NCBI GenBank assembly: GCA_041393965.1
Contig: JAWKJB010000003.1
Location: 1-64,000, forward strand
Reading direction: 5' to 3'
Source: Acidimicrobiia bacterium
Lineage (GTDB): Bacteria > Actinomycetota > Acidimicrobiia > Spongiisociales > UBA5794
Length of the DNA: 64,000 nucleotides
The notes under the pieces are model-generated. The model ran no database searches. It was not told the DNA's origin and worked only from the letters and a program-made list of their open reading frames with translations. Shown one piece after another: positions 53,219 to 62,124 of this stretch; position 1 is the stretch's first letter; every line of letters starts with the position of its first letter. The position numbers and the translations under genes are program-made.

Positions 53219-53797
53219 ATGACCGTACGGCCGAGACCTCGTGTGCCCGAAACGGCACAGGATGACGGGAGGGGGGCGACCCCTTTCGTCCCTGTCGTTC
53301 GCTCGGTCGAACCGTTCGATCGGTTCTATGCACGAGAGTTCCGGTCGGTTGTGGGCCTCGCCTACGCATTGTCAGGGAGTCGATCTGGTGCTGAAGATCT
53401 CGCTCAGGAAGCGTTCATTGCGGCCCACAAGCAGTGGGCGAAGATCGGTGCGTATGACAAGCCGGAGGCTTGGGTGCGGCGCGTGGTGTCAAACCTGTCG
53501 GTCTCAAGGTTCAGGCGTCGCGCAAGTGAGCTCAAGGCAATGACCCGCTTGGCAGGGTTCCGCTCCGAGCATGCCACGATCGGTGAGCTTCCCGCGGAAG
53601 CCGGCCACTTCTGGGCCCAGGTTCGACGGCTCCCGAAGCGGCAGGCCCAGGCGGTCGCGCTCCACTACCTCGAAGACCTCCCGATCGCCGACATCGCCGA
53701 CATCCTCGATTGCAGCCCTTCAACGGTGAAGGTACATCTCCACAAGGGGAGGCAGACGCTCGCCGAACGGCTCGATGTGCAAGGAGGCGTGCTGTGA
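53219..53797 (+). CDS. ECF-family RNA polymerase sigma factor
   Basis: A 192-residue ECF sigma factor of SigE-like actinobacterial type. Region 2 is at about 35-100 (GLAYALSGSRSGAEDLAQEA, then KPEAWVRRVVSNLSVSRFRR); region 4 is at about 125-185 (AVALHYLEDLPIADIADILD, then SPSTVKVHLHKGRQTL). Earlier in-frame ATGs (53048, 53189) lie upstream of or between the promoter blocks, so ATG 53219 is preferred and would be translated leaderless. The stop overlaps the membrane-partner gene (GTGA). Confidence 0.92.
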   Translation: MTVRPRPRVPETAQDDGRGATPFVPVVRSVEPFDRFYAREFRSVVGLAYALSGSRSGAEDLAQEAFIAAHKQWAKIGAYDKPEAWVRRVVSNLSVSRFRRRASELKAMTRLAGFRSEHATIGELPAEAGHFWAQVRRLPKRQAQAVALHYLEDLPIADIADILDCSPSTVKVHLHKGRQTLAERLDVQGGVL

Positions 53798-54708
53798 CAA
53801 CCCTCGACCTGCTCGCCCGTAGTTCTGCAGATGCGATTCGTGACAGCGTCGCTTCGGTTCCAGTCCCGAGCGGCGGGATCTCCGCGGTTGCGAGGGGATT
53901 GGTCCTGCGCCGTTCGGTTGGCTATGCCCTTGCAGGTGCTGCGGCGGCTGTCGTCGCGGTCGTCGCGATGCTCCTGGTCGCACCCCCGGTCGTCGAGGTC
54001 ACCGACACGCCGACCACCGTCGTCATCCCCACCACAACGGTCGTCGTGCCGACCGTGGAGCCACCGTCGCGACCGGATGTTCCAGTCCTCCCGATCATCC
54101 CTCCCGAGGGTGTGGACCGAACCCATCAAGCGACGCCCGACACGACCGCCGACATCGTGGTGGACACACCGGCTGACGGCACCCACACGACCGACCAGTC
54201 CGTCACCGTGGCGGGAACAGCAGAGGTTGGTGCCACGGTCGTGACACAGGACGATGTCGCAGTGCCGGTTGACTCGTCGGGTGCATGGCATGCCGATATC
54301 GCCCTTGAGATGGGCGAGAACCTGCTCGTCTTCCGCGCGACCGATGCGGTAGGCAACCTCGGGTATGCAACCGTCCGCGTCTTCCGTGACCCACCCCCCA
54401 CGACCACGACCAAGCCCCCGACGAGCACCACGACGACCACCAAACCCGGCTGGGAGTTCTCTGCGCACAAGACCTACGGATCGTGTTCGGAGAATCCGCC
54501 GTACGACATCTACTACGGCACCGGCAAGCCCGGAACCGAGATCATCGTGACGAGTGAATTCGGTGGTGGAACGGTAGAGGTCGACGGAAGCGGCGAGTGG
54601 AGCGTCAAGGTGTTCTTCCCGGAGGCTCCTCCACACGCCCCGTTCACCGTCAAGGTGAAGCACTTCGACGGATCGAAGAAGACTTTCGAGTTCGTCTACA
54701 GCCCGTAG
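53794..54708 (+). CDS. Membrane-anchored sigma partner with Ig-like and shared C-terminal domains
   Basis: A 304-residue protein from GTG 53794 (AAGGAGG six bases upstream). Cytoplasmic N-terminus 1-41, one membrane helix at 43-64, a Pro/Thr/Val-rich stalk to about 110, an Ig-like domain at about 118-195, a Thr/Pro linker (197-215), and a C-terminal domain starting TYGSCSENPPYDIYYGTGKPG. That last domain is the same as in the divergently encoded Ig-repeat protein. The place after an ECF factor suggests an anti-sigma or sensor role; there is no zinc motif. The N-terminus resembles that of the protein at 6321-7193. Confidence 0.8.
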   Translation: MTTLDLLARSSADAIRDSVASVPVPSGGISAVARGLVLRRSVGYALAGAAAAVVAVVAMLLVAPPVVEVTDTPTTVVIPTTTVVVPTVEPPSRPDVPVLPIIPPEGVDRTHQATPDTTADIVVDTPADGTHTTDQSVTVAGTAEVGATVVTQDDVAVPVDSSGAWHADIALEMGENLLVFRATDAVGNLGYATVRVFRDPPPTTTTKPPTSTTTTTKPGWEFSAHKTYGSCSENPPYDIYYGTGKPGTEIIVTSEFGGGTVEVDGSGEWSVKVFFPEAPPHAPFTVKVKHFDGSKKTFEFVYSP

Positions 54709-54736
54709 ACGCCTGAGTGCTTGTCGCCGCCGATCA

Positions 54737-54970
54737 TCAACACTGTTTCTCTTCTTCGATGATCGCGCGCAACGCGGCGAGGAACTCCTCGGACGGCTGC
54801 TGCTTGCCCGCAGCGGCGATGCGCGCTTTGAGTTCCTGTTCGAACTCGAAAGCGTCGTCGCAGTGGTTGCATCGTCGCAGATGCCAGCGGATACGGGCCT
54901 TTCGGGACACGGTGAGTTCCCCGTCGATGTATTGATACACATATTCGACAGCGTTTTCGCATCCGCTCAT
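54737..54970 (-). CDS. rsrA: Zinc-binding anti-sigma factor (RsrA-like)
   Basis: A 77-residue protein with the ZAS motif: a His in WHLRRCNHCDD gives H-x3-C-x2-C, with an upstream Cys at residue 4 (MSGCENAVEYVYQY). RsrA-type proteins hold SigH/SigR inactive and release it when the zinc cysteines are oxidised. The ATG at 54970 overlaps the sigH stop by four bases. A final Cys ends the protein (EEEKQC). Confidence 0.9.
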   Translation of the reverse strand: MSGCENAVEYVYQYIDGELTVSRKARIRWHLRRCNHCDDAFEFEQELKARIAAAGKQQPSEEFLAALRAIIEEEKQC

Positions 54971-55530
54971 TGGTGTGGCTCCACGAGTCCGTGTTCGACC
55001 GCCAAGTTCCATAACTGTTTTTGCAGCGACTTTCTTCCCCGATGGAGCCGGGACATCACGGTGCCGATGGGTATGTCGAGGATCTCGGCGATCTCCTTGT
55101 AGGAGAATCCCTCGACATCGGCGTAGATGACGGGCATCCGGAAGTTCTCGGGGAGGGACTCGATGGCCTCGATGATGTCGTCGTCCACGAACATGTCGAG
55201 TGCGGTGCGCTCGGCGCTCACGGTCGCCCCAGAAGCCTCACCGAGGCGTTTGAACAGATAGATGTCCTCGAGCTCTCCGAGTTCGACCTCATCGGGCCTG
55301 CGTTGTGCCTTGCGATACTTGTTGATGTAGGTGTTGGTGAGGATGCGGTACAGCCACGCCCTGAGGTTGGTGCCGGCCGCAAACGAGCCATACCCTCGGT
55401 AGGCCTTCAGGTAGGTCTCTTGGACGACATCCTCGGCGTCGGCTGGGTTGCGGGTCATGCGCAGGGCAGCCGAATACAGCTGGGGAGCGTATTGCATTGC
55501 GTCGTCTGCGAAAGCCGCCTGATCTGCCAT
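54967..55530 (-). CDS. sigH: SigH/SigR-type redox-stress sigma factor
   Basis: A 187-residue ECF factor: MTRNPADAEDVVQETYLKAY and RAWLYRILTNTYINKYRKAQ in region 2, VIYADVEGFSYKEIAEILDI and PIGTVMSRLHRGRKSLQ in region 4. These are highly characteristic of SigH/SigR, the thiol-oxidative-stress sigma of actinobacteria. The rsrA-like gene is coupled downstream. ATG 55530 is preferred to an in-frame start 36 bases upstream. Targets elsewhere should carry GGAAT/C-N18-GTT promoters; one such site lies on the other side at 55628. Confidence 0.93.
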   Translation of the reverse strand: MADQAAFADDAMQYAPQLYSAALRMTRNPADAEDVVQETYLKAYRGYGSFAAGTNLRAWLYRILTNTYINKYRKAQRRPDEVELGELEDIYLFKRLGEASGATVSAERTALDMFVDDDIIEAIESLPENFRMPVIYADVEGFSYKEIAEILDIPIGTVMSRLHRGRKSLQKQLWNLAVEHGLVEPHQ

Positions 55531-55627
55531 TGCCCGAAAAGTAGTCGCGCCAGCCCCCCAGTTCACATTTCCGGGACCCGAATCCGGGTCAGTCCTGGGG
55601 CCCTTATCCGATTCTCATGATCGAAGC

Positions 55628-55654
55628 GGAACCTTTTTGGGTATGGGGGCGTTG
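55628..55654 (+). promoter_or_regulatory. SigH/SigR-type promoter
   Basis: GGAAC (55628-55632), 18 bases, GTTG (55651-55654), which matches the known SigR/SigH consensus. It drives the small Cys/His protein at 55715 with a leader of about 55 bases and lies 98 bases from the sigH gene itself. Confidence 0.65.
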
Positions 55655-55714
55655 AAAGAGGCAGAAGATCAACGCCGGGATCCGGTTGCGGGTCCCGTGC
55701 CGTGGGAGGTCACG

Positions 55715-55912
55715 ATGAACGAAACAGCACTCAAGGGGCGCCGGTTCGCCGGCGGGACAAGGCCCCCGAAGACATACGCGTCCGGCCGAACATGCGCAGC
55801 CAAGGACTGCGAGACACGGTTGTCGCAGTACAACCGCCGCGAATGGTGCTATGCGCATGCACCGACCAAGTACCCGAGGCTCAGGGGACGAATCGTCAAG
55901 GCCGAGGCGTAG
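55715..55912 (+). CDS. Small Cys/His protein, possible zinc-binding
   Basis: A 65-residue basic protein with RTCAAKDCETRLSQYN and EWCYAHAP, giving C-x4-C-x11-C-x2-H, a probable zinc site. Similar short proteins occur in many actinobacteria with no known role. GGGAGG lies six bases before the ATG at 55715, and a SigH-type promoter lies upstream, so the gene may be part of the oxidative-stress response. An earlier in-frame ATG (55637) lies inside that promoter. Confidence 0.75.
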   Translation: MNETALKGRRFAGGTRPPKTYASGRTCAAKDCETRLSQYNRREWCYAHAPTKYPRLRGRIVKAEA

Positions 55913-55998
55913 CACTCGCCCGAGGACGCCACAGCCCTCCCCGACGGCCGGTGGACCACGACAGTGTGTGAATCCACCGGCCGTCTATTCTGTTCCCG

Positions 55999-56313
55999 AT
56001 GCGTACGGTTTCGCGGCTCGCCCTCATCATGGTCGTCACAGTGCTGGCGATCGGTTCGACGCTTCCCGCCTTCGCCACGGAGGCGGCCACCGAGGGCGAC
56101 GGCGCGACGACCACCACGGCTGCACCTGCCGAGACCGCGACCGGCGATGTCCCTGCGGTGGAACTTCCGCCACCAGAGGTCGTCGAGGCGAATCAGCCGT
56201 GGACCGCTCGATTCATGTACCCCCTGTTCGGCGTGCTCGCCCTTGTGATCATCGGTGGGTTCGCCATCGCCTACAACCGGACGGTCCGGCACCGCTACGA
56301 AGTCGTCAACTGA
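55999..56313 (+). CDS. Hypothetical membrane protein with signal peptide
   Basis: A 104-residue protein: signal peptide (residues 1-26, ending PAFA), a Thr/Ala/Glu-rich outer linker (27-68) and one membrane helix (about 71-91) before a short basic tail (YNRTVRHRYEVVN). No family recognised. Type I membrane topology is predicted. It stands alone ahead of the metallopeptidase gene. Confidence 0.65.
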   Translation: MRTVSRLALIMVVTVLAIGSTLPAFATEAATEGDGATTTTAAPAETATGDVPAVELPPPEVVEANQPWTARFMYPLFGVLALVIIGGFAIAYNRTVRHRYEVVN

Positions 56314-56355
56314 CCGCAGTCCCGGTCGCAACCCACGAACCGTAGTCTCGCGATC

Positions 56356-57429
56356 ATGAGCAAGGTCGATTGGGACACAGCGCGAGCCACCTCCAAGCGG
56401 TTCTCGGGTGACTACCCACTCGCAGGTACCTACCACGAGCGTCGCTTCGCAATGCAGGCTCCCGACCTTGTGGCGCGTGCGTCGGCGCTGGTTGCCGAAG
56501 CGACGGGGCTCTCCATCCCCGGATCCCCGACGGTGGGGGTCATCTCTCGGCACGACTGGGTCGTGACCAACACCCGCTCGTTCGCACACATGCTCGAGCC
56601 CATCGAGCGTGCCCTCGCCGCGGACGCGTCCGAAACCGAAGCCGCTGCTGCCGTCGAAGGACCGCGGGAGTCGAAGCCGACCCTTGCTGGCAAGGCCATG
56701 GGGGTTCAGGTCGGAGCCGTTCTCGGGTTCATGTCCAAACGCGTGCTCGGCCAGTACGAGCTCGTCCTGCCAACCGATGACGACACGGTCGGCGACTCGG
56801 TTCTTTTTGTCGGAGCCAATGTCCTTTCGATGGAACGGCAGCACCAGTTCAAGCCGTCGAGTTTCCGATTCTGGGTGGCCCTCCACGAATGCGCCCATCG
56901 CGCGCAGTTCACGGGGGTGCCGTGGATGCGCGGCTACTTCCTTTCGCTCGTCGAGGAACTGATCGCGGCGGATGGCCCCGAGAAGGGTCGCATGGCGCGC
57001 ATCGCCTCGGAACTGCGCTCAGCGAAGGACCAAGGCGAGGATCCGCTTGGTGACAAGGGCATCCTCGGTCTGCTCGCTTCGCCGAAGCAACGGGAGGTCA
57101 TCGACCGGGTTCAGGCGCTGATGAGCCTGCTTGAGGGACACGGCCATGTCGTGATGGACCGGGTGGGCGAGCGCGAGATCGTCGATGTCAAGCGGATGTC
57201 GCGCGTGTTGACCGCGCGCCGGAACGATCCGAGGACCGCGGCGTTCCTGAAGCTGGTCGGGATCGAGATGAAGATGCGCCAGTACGACGACGGTGCGAAG
57301 TTCATCAACGAAGTCGAACGCCTTGCCTCCTGGGACACCCTTTCGATGGCTTGGGAATCGGCAGAGACGCTGCCAACCCTCGACGAGATCCGTGACGCAA
57401 GGCTGTGGCTCGAGCGCATGCATTCATGA
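56356..57429 (+). CDS. DUF2342 zinc metallopeptidase ('F420-associated')
   Basis: A 357-residue protein of the actinobacterial family described as zinc-dependent metalloprotease or coenzyme-F420-biosynthesis-associated hydrolase. HECAHRAQF gives the H-E-x2-H zinc site at residues 177-181; the N-terminal VDWDTARATSKRFSG is typical too. The substrate is unknown, and the link to F420 is by co-occurrence only. It overlaps tilS by four bases, the common arrangement in actinobacteria. Confidence 0.88.
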   Translation: MSKVDWDTARATSKRFSGDYPLAGTYHERRFAMQAPDLVARASALVAEATGLSIPGSPTVGVISRHDWVVTNTRSFAHMLEPIERALAADASETEAAAAVEGPRESKPTLAGKAMGVQVGAVLGFMSKRVLGQYELVLPTDDDTVGDSVLFVGANVLSMERQHQFKPSSFRFWVALHECAHRAQFTGVPWMRGYFLSLVEELIAADGPEKGRMARIASELRSAKDQGEDPLGDKGILGLLASPKQREVIDRVQALMSLLEGHGHVVMDRVGEREIVDVKRMSRVLTARRNDPRTAAFLKLVGIEMKMRQYDDGAKFINEVERLASWDTLSMAWESAETLPTLDEIRDARLWLERMHS

Positions 57430-58712
57430 ACGATCACCTTGTGTTACGGGTTCGGGATGCCCTCGGTACGGCACCGTGTGTTGTCGCTGTCGGGGGAGGG
57501 GCAGATTCCGCGGCATTGCTCCACGCCGCGGCACAATCCGGGAACCCGGTTCGTGGGGTCTTCGTTCACCACCATCTCTCCCACAGCGACCTCCTCGCCG
57601 CAGCGGCGAGAGCGATCGCCGCACACACCGGAACCGAGCTCGCGGTGGTAGATGCACCCGTCGTCGAAGGCTCCGATCTCGAGGCCCGCGCAAGGGCCGC
57701 ACGGTATCGCGTCCTCGAACAGCACCTCGAACCTGGCGAACGGTGCTGCACCGCCCATACGCTCGATGACCAGGCAGAGACGGTGCTGATACGCCTGATG
57801 CGGGGATCAGGTCCGGTAGGCCTCTCTGGGATCCCATCGACGCGAGGCCCGTTCTGCCGTCCCTTCCTGACCGTCCGGCGCGCCGAGCTGCGGGCGGTGG
57901 CTGATGCGACCGGTCTCCCCTACACGGACGATCCGTCGAACCGTGACGATCGCTTCCTTCGGTCGCGGATCCGGTCCCACCTGATGCCGTTGCTCACGCA
58001 ACAGTACGACGAGTCGATCGTCGAGGACCTCGCCCGGAGCGCCGATCTCGTCGCAGCGCAACACGGCGTCATCGTGGCGATGGCCTCGGAGATCCCTGTT
58101 CACATCAGCGACGACTCGACCGCGATCCCTACCGCGCCGCTTCTGACGGCGCCGCTTGCCGCTGCGTCCGAGGCGGTGCGCCGAGCACTCACGGTGCACC
58201 TCTTCCCCTACCACGGCAGCCACGCCGATGTCTCAGCGGTTCTCGCGACGGCCCGCGATGGCACAACCAGGACCCTCACCGGGGGCCTCGTGTGCGGTCG
58301 TGAGGGTCCGCATGTCGTCGTGGCCCCAAAGGTCGAGCAGGACGCCCCGACGCCGGTGTCCCTCGAGGCGGGCGTCCTGGCGTGGGGGCCTTGGCGCTTC
58401 GCCGTGTCGCTGTCTGACGCACCCGCCCTCATGACGACCGTCGGGCGTCGGACCGCGGTGAGCATCCGACCCGGGGACGAGGCGGTCATGCGCTGCGTCA
58501 CGAACGGCGATCGTCTCGACATGAGTGGCCAAACGACGCCCGTTGCGGAGCTGCTCCGTGCCGCAGGCGTTCCGCCCCGGCTGCGTTCGTCTTGGCCTGC
58601 GATCGCGGTCAATGGCAAGATTGCCGCTGTTGCCGGAATCAGGGTTGCTGACTGGGCACGCCCCGGACCGGGCGAAGCGGCGATGGTGATCGAGCGGGAA
58701 GGGCCAATGTGA
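57426..58712 (+). CDS. tilS: tRNA(Ile)-lysidine synthetase
   Basis: A 428-residue PP-loop ATPase that converts C34 of the CAU-anticodon tRNA-Ile to lysidine. The N-terminal domain has the PP-loop and VHHHLSHSD, then TAHTLDDQAETVLIRLMRGSG, a very conserved TilS stretch, and PYTDDPSNRDDRFLRSRIR. The PP-loop reads VGGGADS (Gly23-Ser28), where the family has SGGxDS; the first Ser is Gly. The C-terminal domain is present but divergent. Overlaps hpt by four bases. Confidence 0.92.
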   Translation: MNDHLVLRVRDALGTAPCVVAVGGGADSAALLHAAAQSGNPVRGVFVHHHLSHSDLLAAAARAIAAHTGTELAVVDAPVVEGSDLEARARAARYRVLEQHLEPGERCCTAHTLDDQAETVLIRLMRGSGPVGLSGIPSTRGPFCRPFLTVRRAELRAVADATGLPYTDDPSNRDDRFLRSRIRSHLMPLLTQQYDESIVEDLARSADLVAAQHGVIVAMASEIPVHISDDSTAIPTAPLLTAPLAAASEAVRRALTVHLFPYHGSHADVSAVLATARDGTTRTLTGGLVCGREGPHVVVAPKVEQDAPTPVSLEAGVLAWGPWRFAVSLSDAPALMTTVGRRTAVSIRPGDEAVMRCVTNGDRLDMSGQTTPVAELLRAAGVPPRLRSSWPAIAVNGKIAAVAGIRVADWARPGPGEAAMVIEREGPM

Positions 58713-59233
58713 AGATCGGCAAGACACTCGTAACGGCGGAAGAGATCGAAGCCAAACTCGAAGAGATGGGTGCGGCGATCTCTCGGGATTATGCAGGAAA
58801 GGATCTCCTGCTGGTCGGGATCCTCAAAGGCGCCTTCGTTGTCATGGCCGACCTCGCGCGCCACATCACGATTCCGGTCGAGTTCGACTTCATGGCGGTG
58901 TCGTCATACGGATCCGCGACGAGGAGTTCGGGGGTCGTACGCATCCTCAAGGACCTCGATCAGCAGATCGCAGATCGCCATGTCCTGATCGTCGAGGACA
59001 TCGTCGACACGGGCCTGACGCTGCACTATCTGCTCAAGAATCTGACGGTTCGCAAGCCGGCGAGTCTCTCGCTCGCGGCGCTGCTCGTGAAAGACGGCGT
59101 CGAGCGTCCCCCCCTCGACATCGCTTACGAGGGCTTCCACATTCCACCAGATTTCGTGATCGGCTACGGCCTCGACTATGAAGGGAAGTACCGAAACCTC
59201 CCATATGTCGCCGTTGTGGACTCCGTCGACTGA
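58709..59233 (+). CDS. hpt: Hypoxanthine phosphoribosyltransferase
   Basis: A 174-residue purine salvage enzyme (hypoxanthine/guanine plus PRPP). The PRPP-binding motif VLIVEDIVDTGLTL is near residues 92-105, and VEFDFMAVSSYG is the second conserved region. The GTG start overlaps tilS; ftsH is 88 bases on. The order tilS-hpt-ftsH is conserved across many Gram-positives. Confidence 0.96.
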   Translation: MKIGKTLVTAEEIEAKLEEMGAAISRDYAGKDLLLVGILKGAFVVMADLARHITIPVEFDFMAVSSYGSATRSSGVVRILKDLDQQIADRHVLIVEDIVDTGLTLHYLLKNLTVRKPASLSLAALLVKDGVERPPLDIAYEGFHIPPDFVIGYGLDYEGKYRNLPYVAVVDSVD

Positions 59234-59321
59234 CCGGATCTGCCGAATTTGACGGACTGAAGCCGTACCATGGGCTGGCCGATGGAGAGGCATCGGCTTC
59301 GATCCGCCCGCTAGGAGCACC

Positions 59322-61226
59322 GTGAACCGCACGGCGAGAACCATCCTCGTATATTTCGCAGCGATCGTTCTGGTCGTCCTCGCGTTCCAGGTTGTGTTCA
59401 ATCAGGCGACGGCGCCGACGGAGTTGACGCTCGACGAGTTCACCACGGCACTCGAAGCCGGGCATGTGCAGGGGGAGGTCCTGATGAAGGATCGCTCCAA
59501 CGAGCTGTCCGGCACGATCGACACGGGTAGCGAGGAATTCACATTCATCGTCAACTACCCGGCTGAGTACGCGGGCGACCTCACGAAGCAGCTCCAGGCG
59601 TCGGGTGTCTCCCTCCGCGTCGATGCCGAAGCGCCGACCATCCTCGACTACATCCTCACCTTCGTCCCGTATCTGCTCATCTTCGGGTTGTTCATCTTCG
59701 TGATCATGCAGATGCAGGGCGGCGGAAACCGTGTCATGCAGTTCGGCAAGTCCAAGGCAAAACAGGTGTCCAAGGACACGCCGAAAGTGCTGTTCTCCGA
59801 TGTTGCCGGCGCTGACGAAGCCGTCGAGGAACTCCAGGAAATCAAGGAGTTTCTCGCGTCGCCTCAGAAGTTCAGGGCGATGGGTGCCAAGATCCCGAAG
59901 GGTGTCCTGCTCTATGGCCCGCCGGGGACCGGGAAGACCCTGCTGGCAAGGGCCGTTGCCGGCGAAGCCGGGGTCCCGTTCTTTTCAATATCGGGTTCCG
60001 ACTTCGTCGAGATGTTCGTCGGGGTCGGCGCGTCGCGGGTACGGGATCTGTTCGACCAGGCGAAACAGAATGCTCCGTCGATCGTGTTCATCGACGAGAT
60101 CGACGCCGTGGGCCGTCACCGTGGCGCCGGGCTCGGCGGCGGCCACGACGAACGGGAGCAGACGCTCAATCAACTCCTGGTCGAACTCGACGGGTTCGAT
60201 GTGAAATCGGGCGTGATCGTGATCGCATCCACGAACCGTCCCGACATCCTCGACCCCGCACTCCTCCGACCGGGCCGTTTCGATCGCCAGGTCGTCGTGG
60301 ATCGTCCCGATCTCAGGGGCCGCCAAGCGATCCTCGAGGTCCATGCAAAGGGGAAGCCGCTCGCTGACGGCGTCGACCTCGGAGTCCTCGCACGACAAAC
60401 TCCCGGTTTCACCGGTGCCGATCTTGCGAACCTGATCAACGAGGCGGCGTTGCTGTCGGCGCGTCTCGGCAAGGACTCGATCGGTATGGCCGAGCTCGAA
60501 GAGGCCATCGAGCGGGTGATCGCGGGGCCGGAACGCAAATCGCGGGTCATGTCCGATGCCGAGAAGGAGATCACTGCGTACCACGAGGGAGGGCACGCTC
60601 TGGTCGGGTATGCGCTCCCGAACTCGGATCCGATCCACAAGGTCACGATCATCCCGCGGGGCAGGGCTGGCGGCTACACGCTTGCCCTTCCCCTCGAGGA
60701 CAAGTACTACCAGCGACGGTCCGAGATGGTGGACCAGCTTGCGATGCTCCTTGGGGGGCGGACTGCCGAGGAGCTCATCTTCGTCGATCCGACGACCGGT
60801 GCCAGCAACGACATCGAGAAGGCGACCCAGATCGCCCGCAAGATGGTGATGGAGTACGGCATGAGCGACAAGCTCGGTCCCCTCCAATACGGGAAGCCCG
60901 ATGGGGAGGTGTTCCTCGGGCGCGACTACAGCCGAAGCCAGGACTATTCGAACGAGGTCGCCGCAGCCGTCGACGAGGAGGTGCGGTACCTCATCACCCA
61001 AGCGCACGACGAGGCGCGCAAGATCCTCGAAACCCACATCGATGCCCTGCACCGCATCGCCAAGGCGCTCATCGACAAGGAGTCCGTCGACGCTGACGAG
61101 GTGGAAGAGCTGTTCGAGGATGTCCCGAAGTGGCAGCACGGCGATGACGGTTCCCTCAGGATCAAGGCGCCCGACAGTGGTCCCGCGATCCAACCAGCCG
61201 TCGCGGCGAGGACCGACGGCGCTTGA
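59322..61226 (+). CDS. ftsH: ATP-dependent zinc metalloprotease FtsH
   Basis: A 634-residue membrane AAA protease: two N-terminal membrane helices (about 8-27 and 110-130) flank an extracytoplasmic domain, then the AAA module with Walker A GPPGTGKT at 199-206, Walker B IVFIDEIDAVG and the SRH region. The protease has HEGGH at 421-425. It degrades damaged or unassembled membrane proteins and some regulators. GTG start with AGGAG eight bases ahead. Confidence 0.97.
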   Translation: MNRTARTILVYFAAIVLVVLAFQVVFNQATAPTELTLDEFTTALEAGHVQGEVLMKDRSNELSGTIDTGSEEFTFIVNYPAEYAGDLTKQLQASGVSLRVDAEAPTILDYILTFVPYLLIFGLFIFVIMQMQGGGNRVMQFGKSKAKQVSKDTPKVLFSDVAGADEAVEELQEIKEFLASPQKFRAMGAKIPKGVLLYGPPGTGKTLLARAVAGEAGVPFFSISGSDFVEMFVGVGASRVRDLFDQAKQNAPSIVFIDEIDAVGRHRGAGLGGGHDEREQTLNQLLVELDGFDVKSGVIVIASTNRPDILDPALLRPGRFDRQVVVDRPDLRGRQAILEVHAKGKPLADGVDLGVLARQTPGFTGADLANLINEAALLSARLGKDSIGMAELEEAIERVIAGPERKSRVMSDAEKEITAYHEGGHALVGYALPNSDPIHKVTIIPRGRAGGYTLALPLEDKYYQRRSEMVDQLAMLLGGRTAEELIFVDPTTGASNDIEKATQIARKMVMEYGMSDKLGPLQYGKPDGEVFLGRDYSRSQDYSNEVAAAVDEEVRYLITQAHDEARKILETHIDALHRIAKALIDKESVDADEVEELFEDVPKWQHGDDGSLRIKAPDSGPAIQPAVAARTDGA

Positions 61227-61230
61227 GCGG

Positions 61231-62115
61231 GTGACGCTGCTGCCCCGCCCGAATCCGGCATCCGAACTCCGCTGGGAGGTGCGCGGGGGGGTGGTGGATC
61301 TTTCGGCACCCGTCATCATGGGAGTCGTCAACGCGACACCGGACTCGTTCTCCGACGGCGGGAAGTACCTCAGCGTCGAAACCGCAGTCGAAGCGGGGAT
61401 CTCGATGGTCGCGGACGGTGCCGCGATCATCGATGTCGGTGGTGAATCGACACGCCCCGGTTCGGATCCGGTTCCCACTGATGTCGAGCTCGCTCGGACC
61501 ATTCCTGTTGTTGCGCGCCTCGCCGCGCGTGGATTGACGGTTTCGATCGACACCTCCAAGACGGAGGTGGCTCGAGCCGCAATCGAGGCAGGAGCGGCGA
61601 TCGTCAACGATGTGACAGGGCTCGCCGATCCGGAGATGGTGGATCTGTGCGCATCCACCGGAGCGGGTGCCGTGGTCATGCACATGCTCGGCGATCCGCG
61701 CACGATGCAAGATCGGCCTCACTATGACGATGTCGTCGGCGATGTCCTCGAGTTCCTCACCCGGCGCGCCGCCGGGGCCCAACGACGAGGTGTCGTTCCT
61801 GGTCAGATCGTGATCGATCCGGGGATCGGGTTCGGCAAGACGCTCGACCACAACCTCATCCTGATGCGATCGATCGATCGGTTCGCCGCCACGGGTTACC
61901 CCGTCCTCGTGGGCGCCAGCCGGAAGCGATTCCTCGGCGCGATCCTTGAGCCGCTCCGGGGTGCGACGACGCCGCAGCAGCGGGACCGCGCGTCGGCGGC
62001 AGCCGTTGCGGTGGCGGTCGCCGGAGGGGCACGGGTTCTGCGCGTGCACAGCGTGCCTTCCGCTGTTGAGGTAGCGCATGTCGTCCACACTATTGTGAAC
62101 GCCGGAGGGTCGTAA
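61231..62115 (+). CDS. folP: Dihydropteroate synthase
   Basis: A 294-residue enzyme that joins 4-aminobenzoate to the pterin diphosphate in folate synthesis. Signatures are MGVVNATPDSFSDGGKY, DVGGESTRPGSDPV, the DPGIGFGKT loop and VLVGASRKRFLG. GTG 61231, four bases after ftsH, gives a family-sized protein; a TTG at 61225 is the alternative. The sulphonamide target. Confidence 0.95.
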   Translation: MTLLPRPNPASELRWEVRGGVVDLSAPVIMGVVNATPDSFSDGGKYLSVETAVEAGISMVADGAAIIDVGGESTRPGSDPVPTDVELARTIPVVARLAARGLTVSIDTSKTEVARAAIEAGAAIVNDVTGLADPEMVDLCASTGAGAVVMHMLGDPRTMQDRPHYDDVVGDVLEFLTRRAAGAQRRGVVPGQIVIDPGIGFGKTLDHNLILMRSIDRFAATGYPVLVGASRKRFLGAILEPLRGATTPQQRDRASAAAVAVAVAGGARVLRVHSVPSAVEVAHVVHTIVNAGGS

Positions 62116-62124
62116 TCGTCTGGT

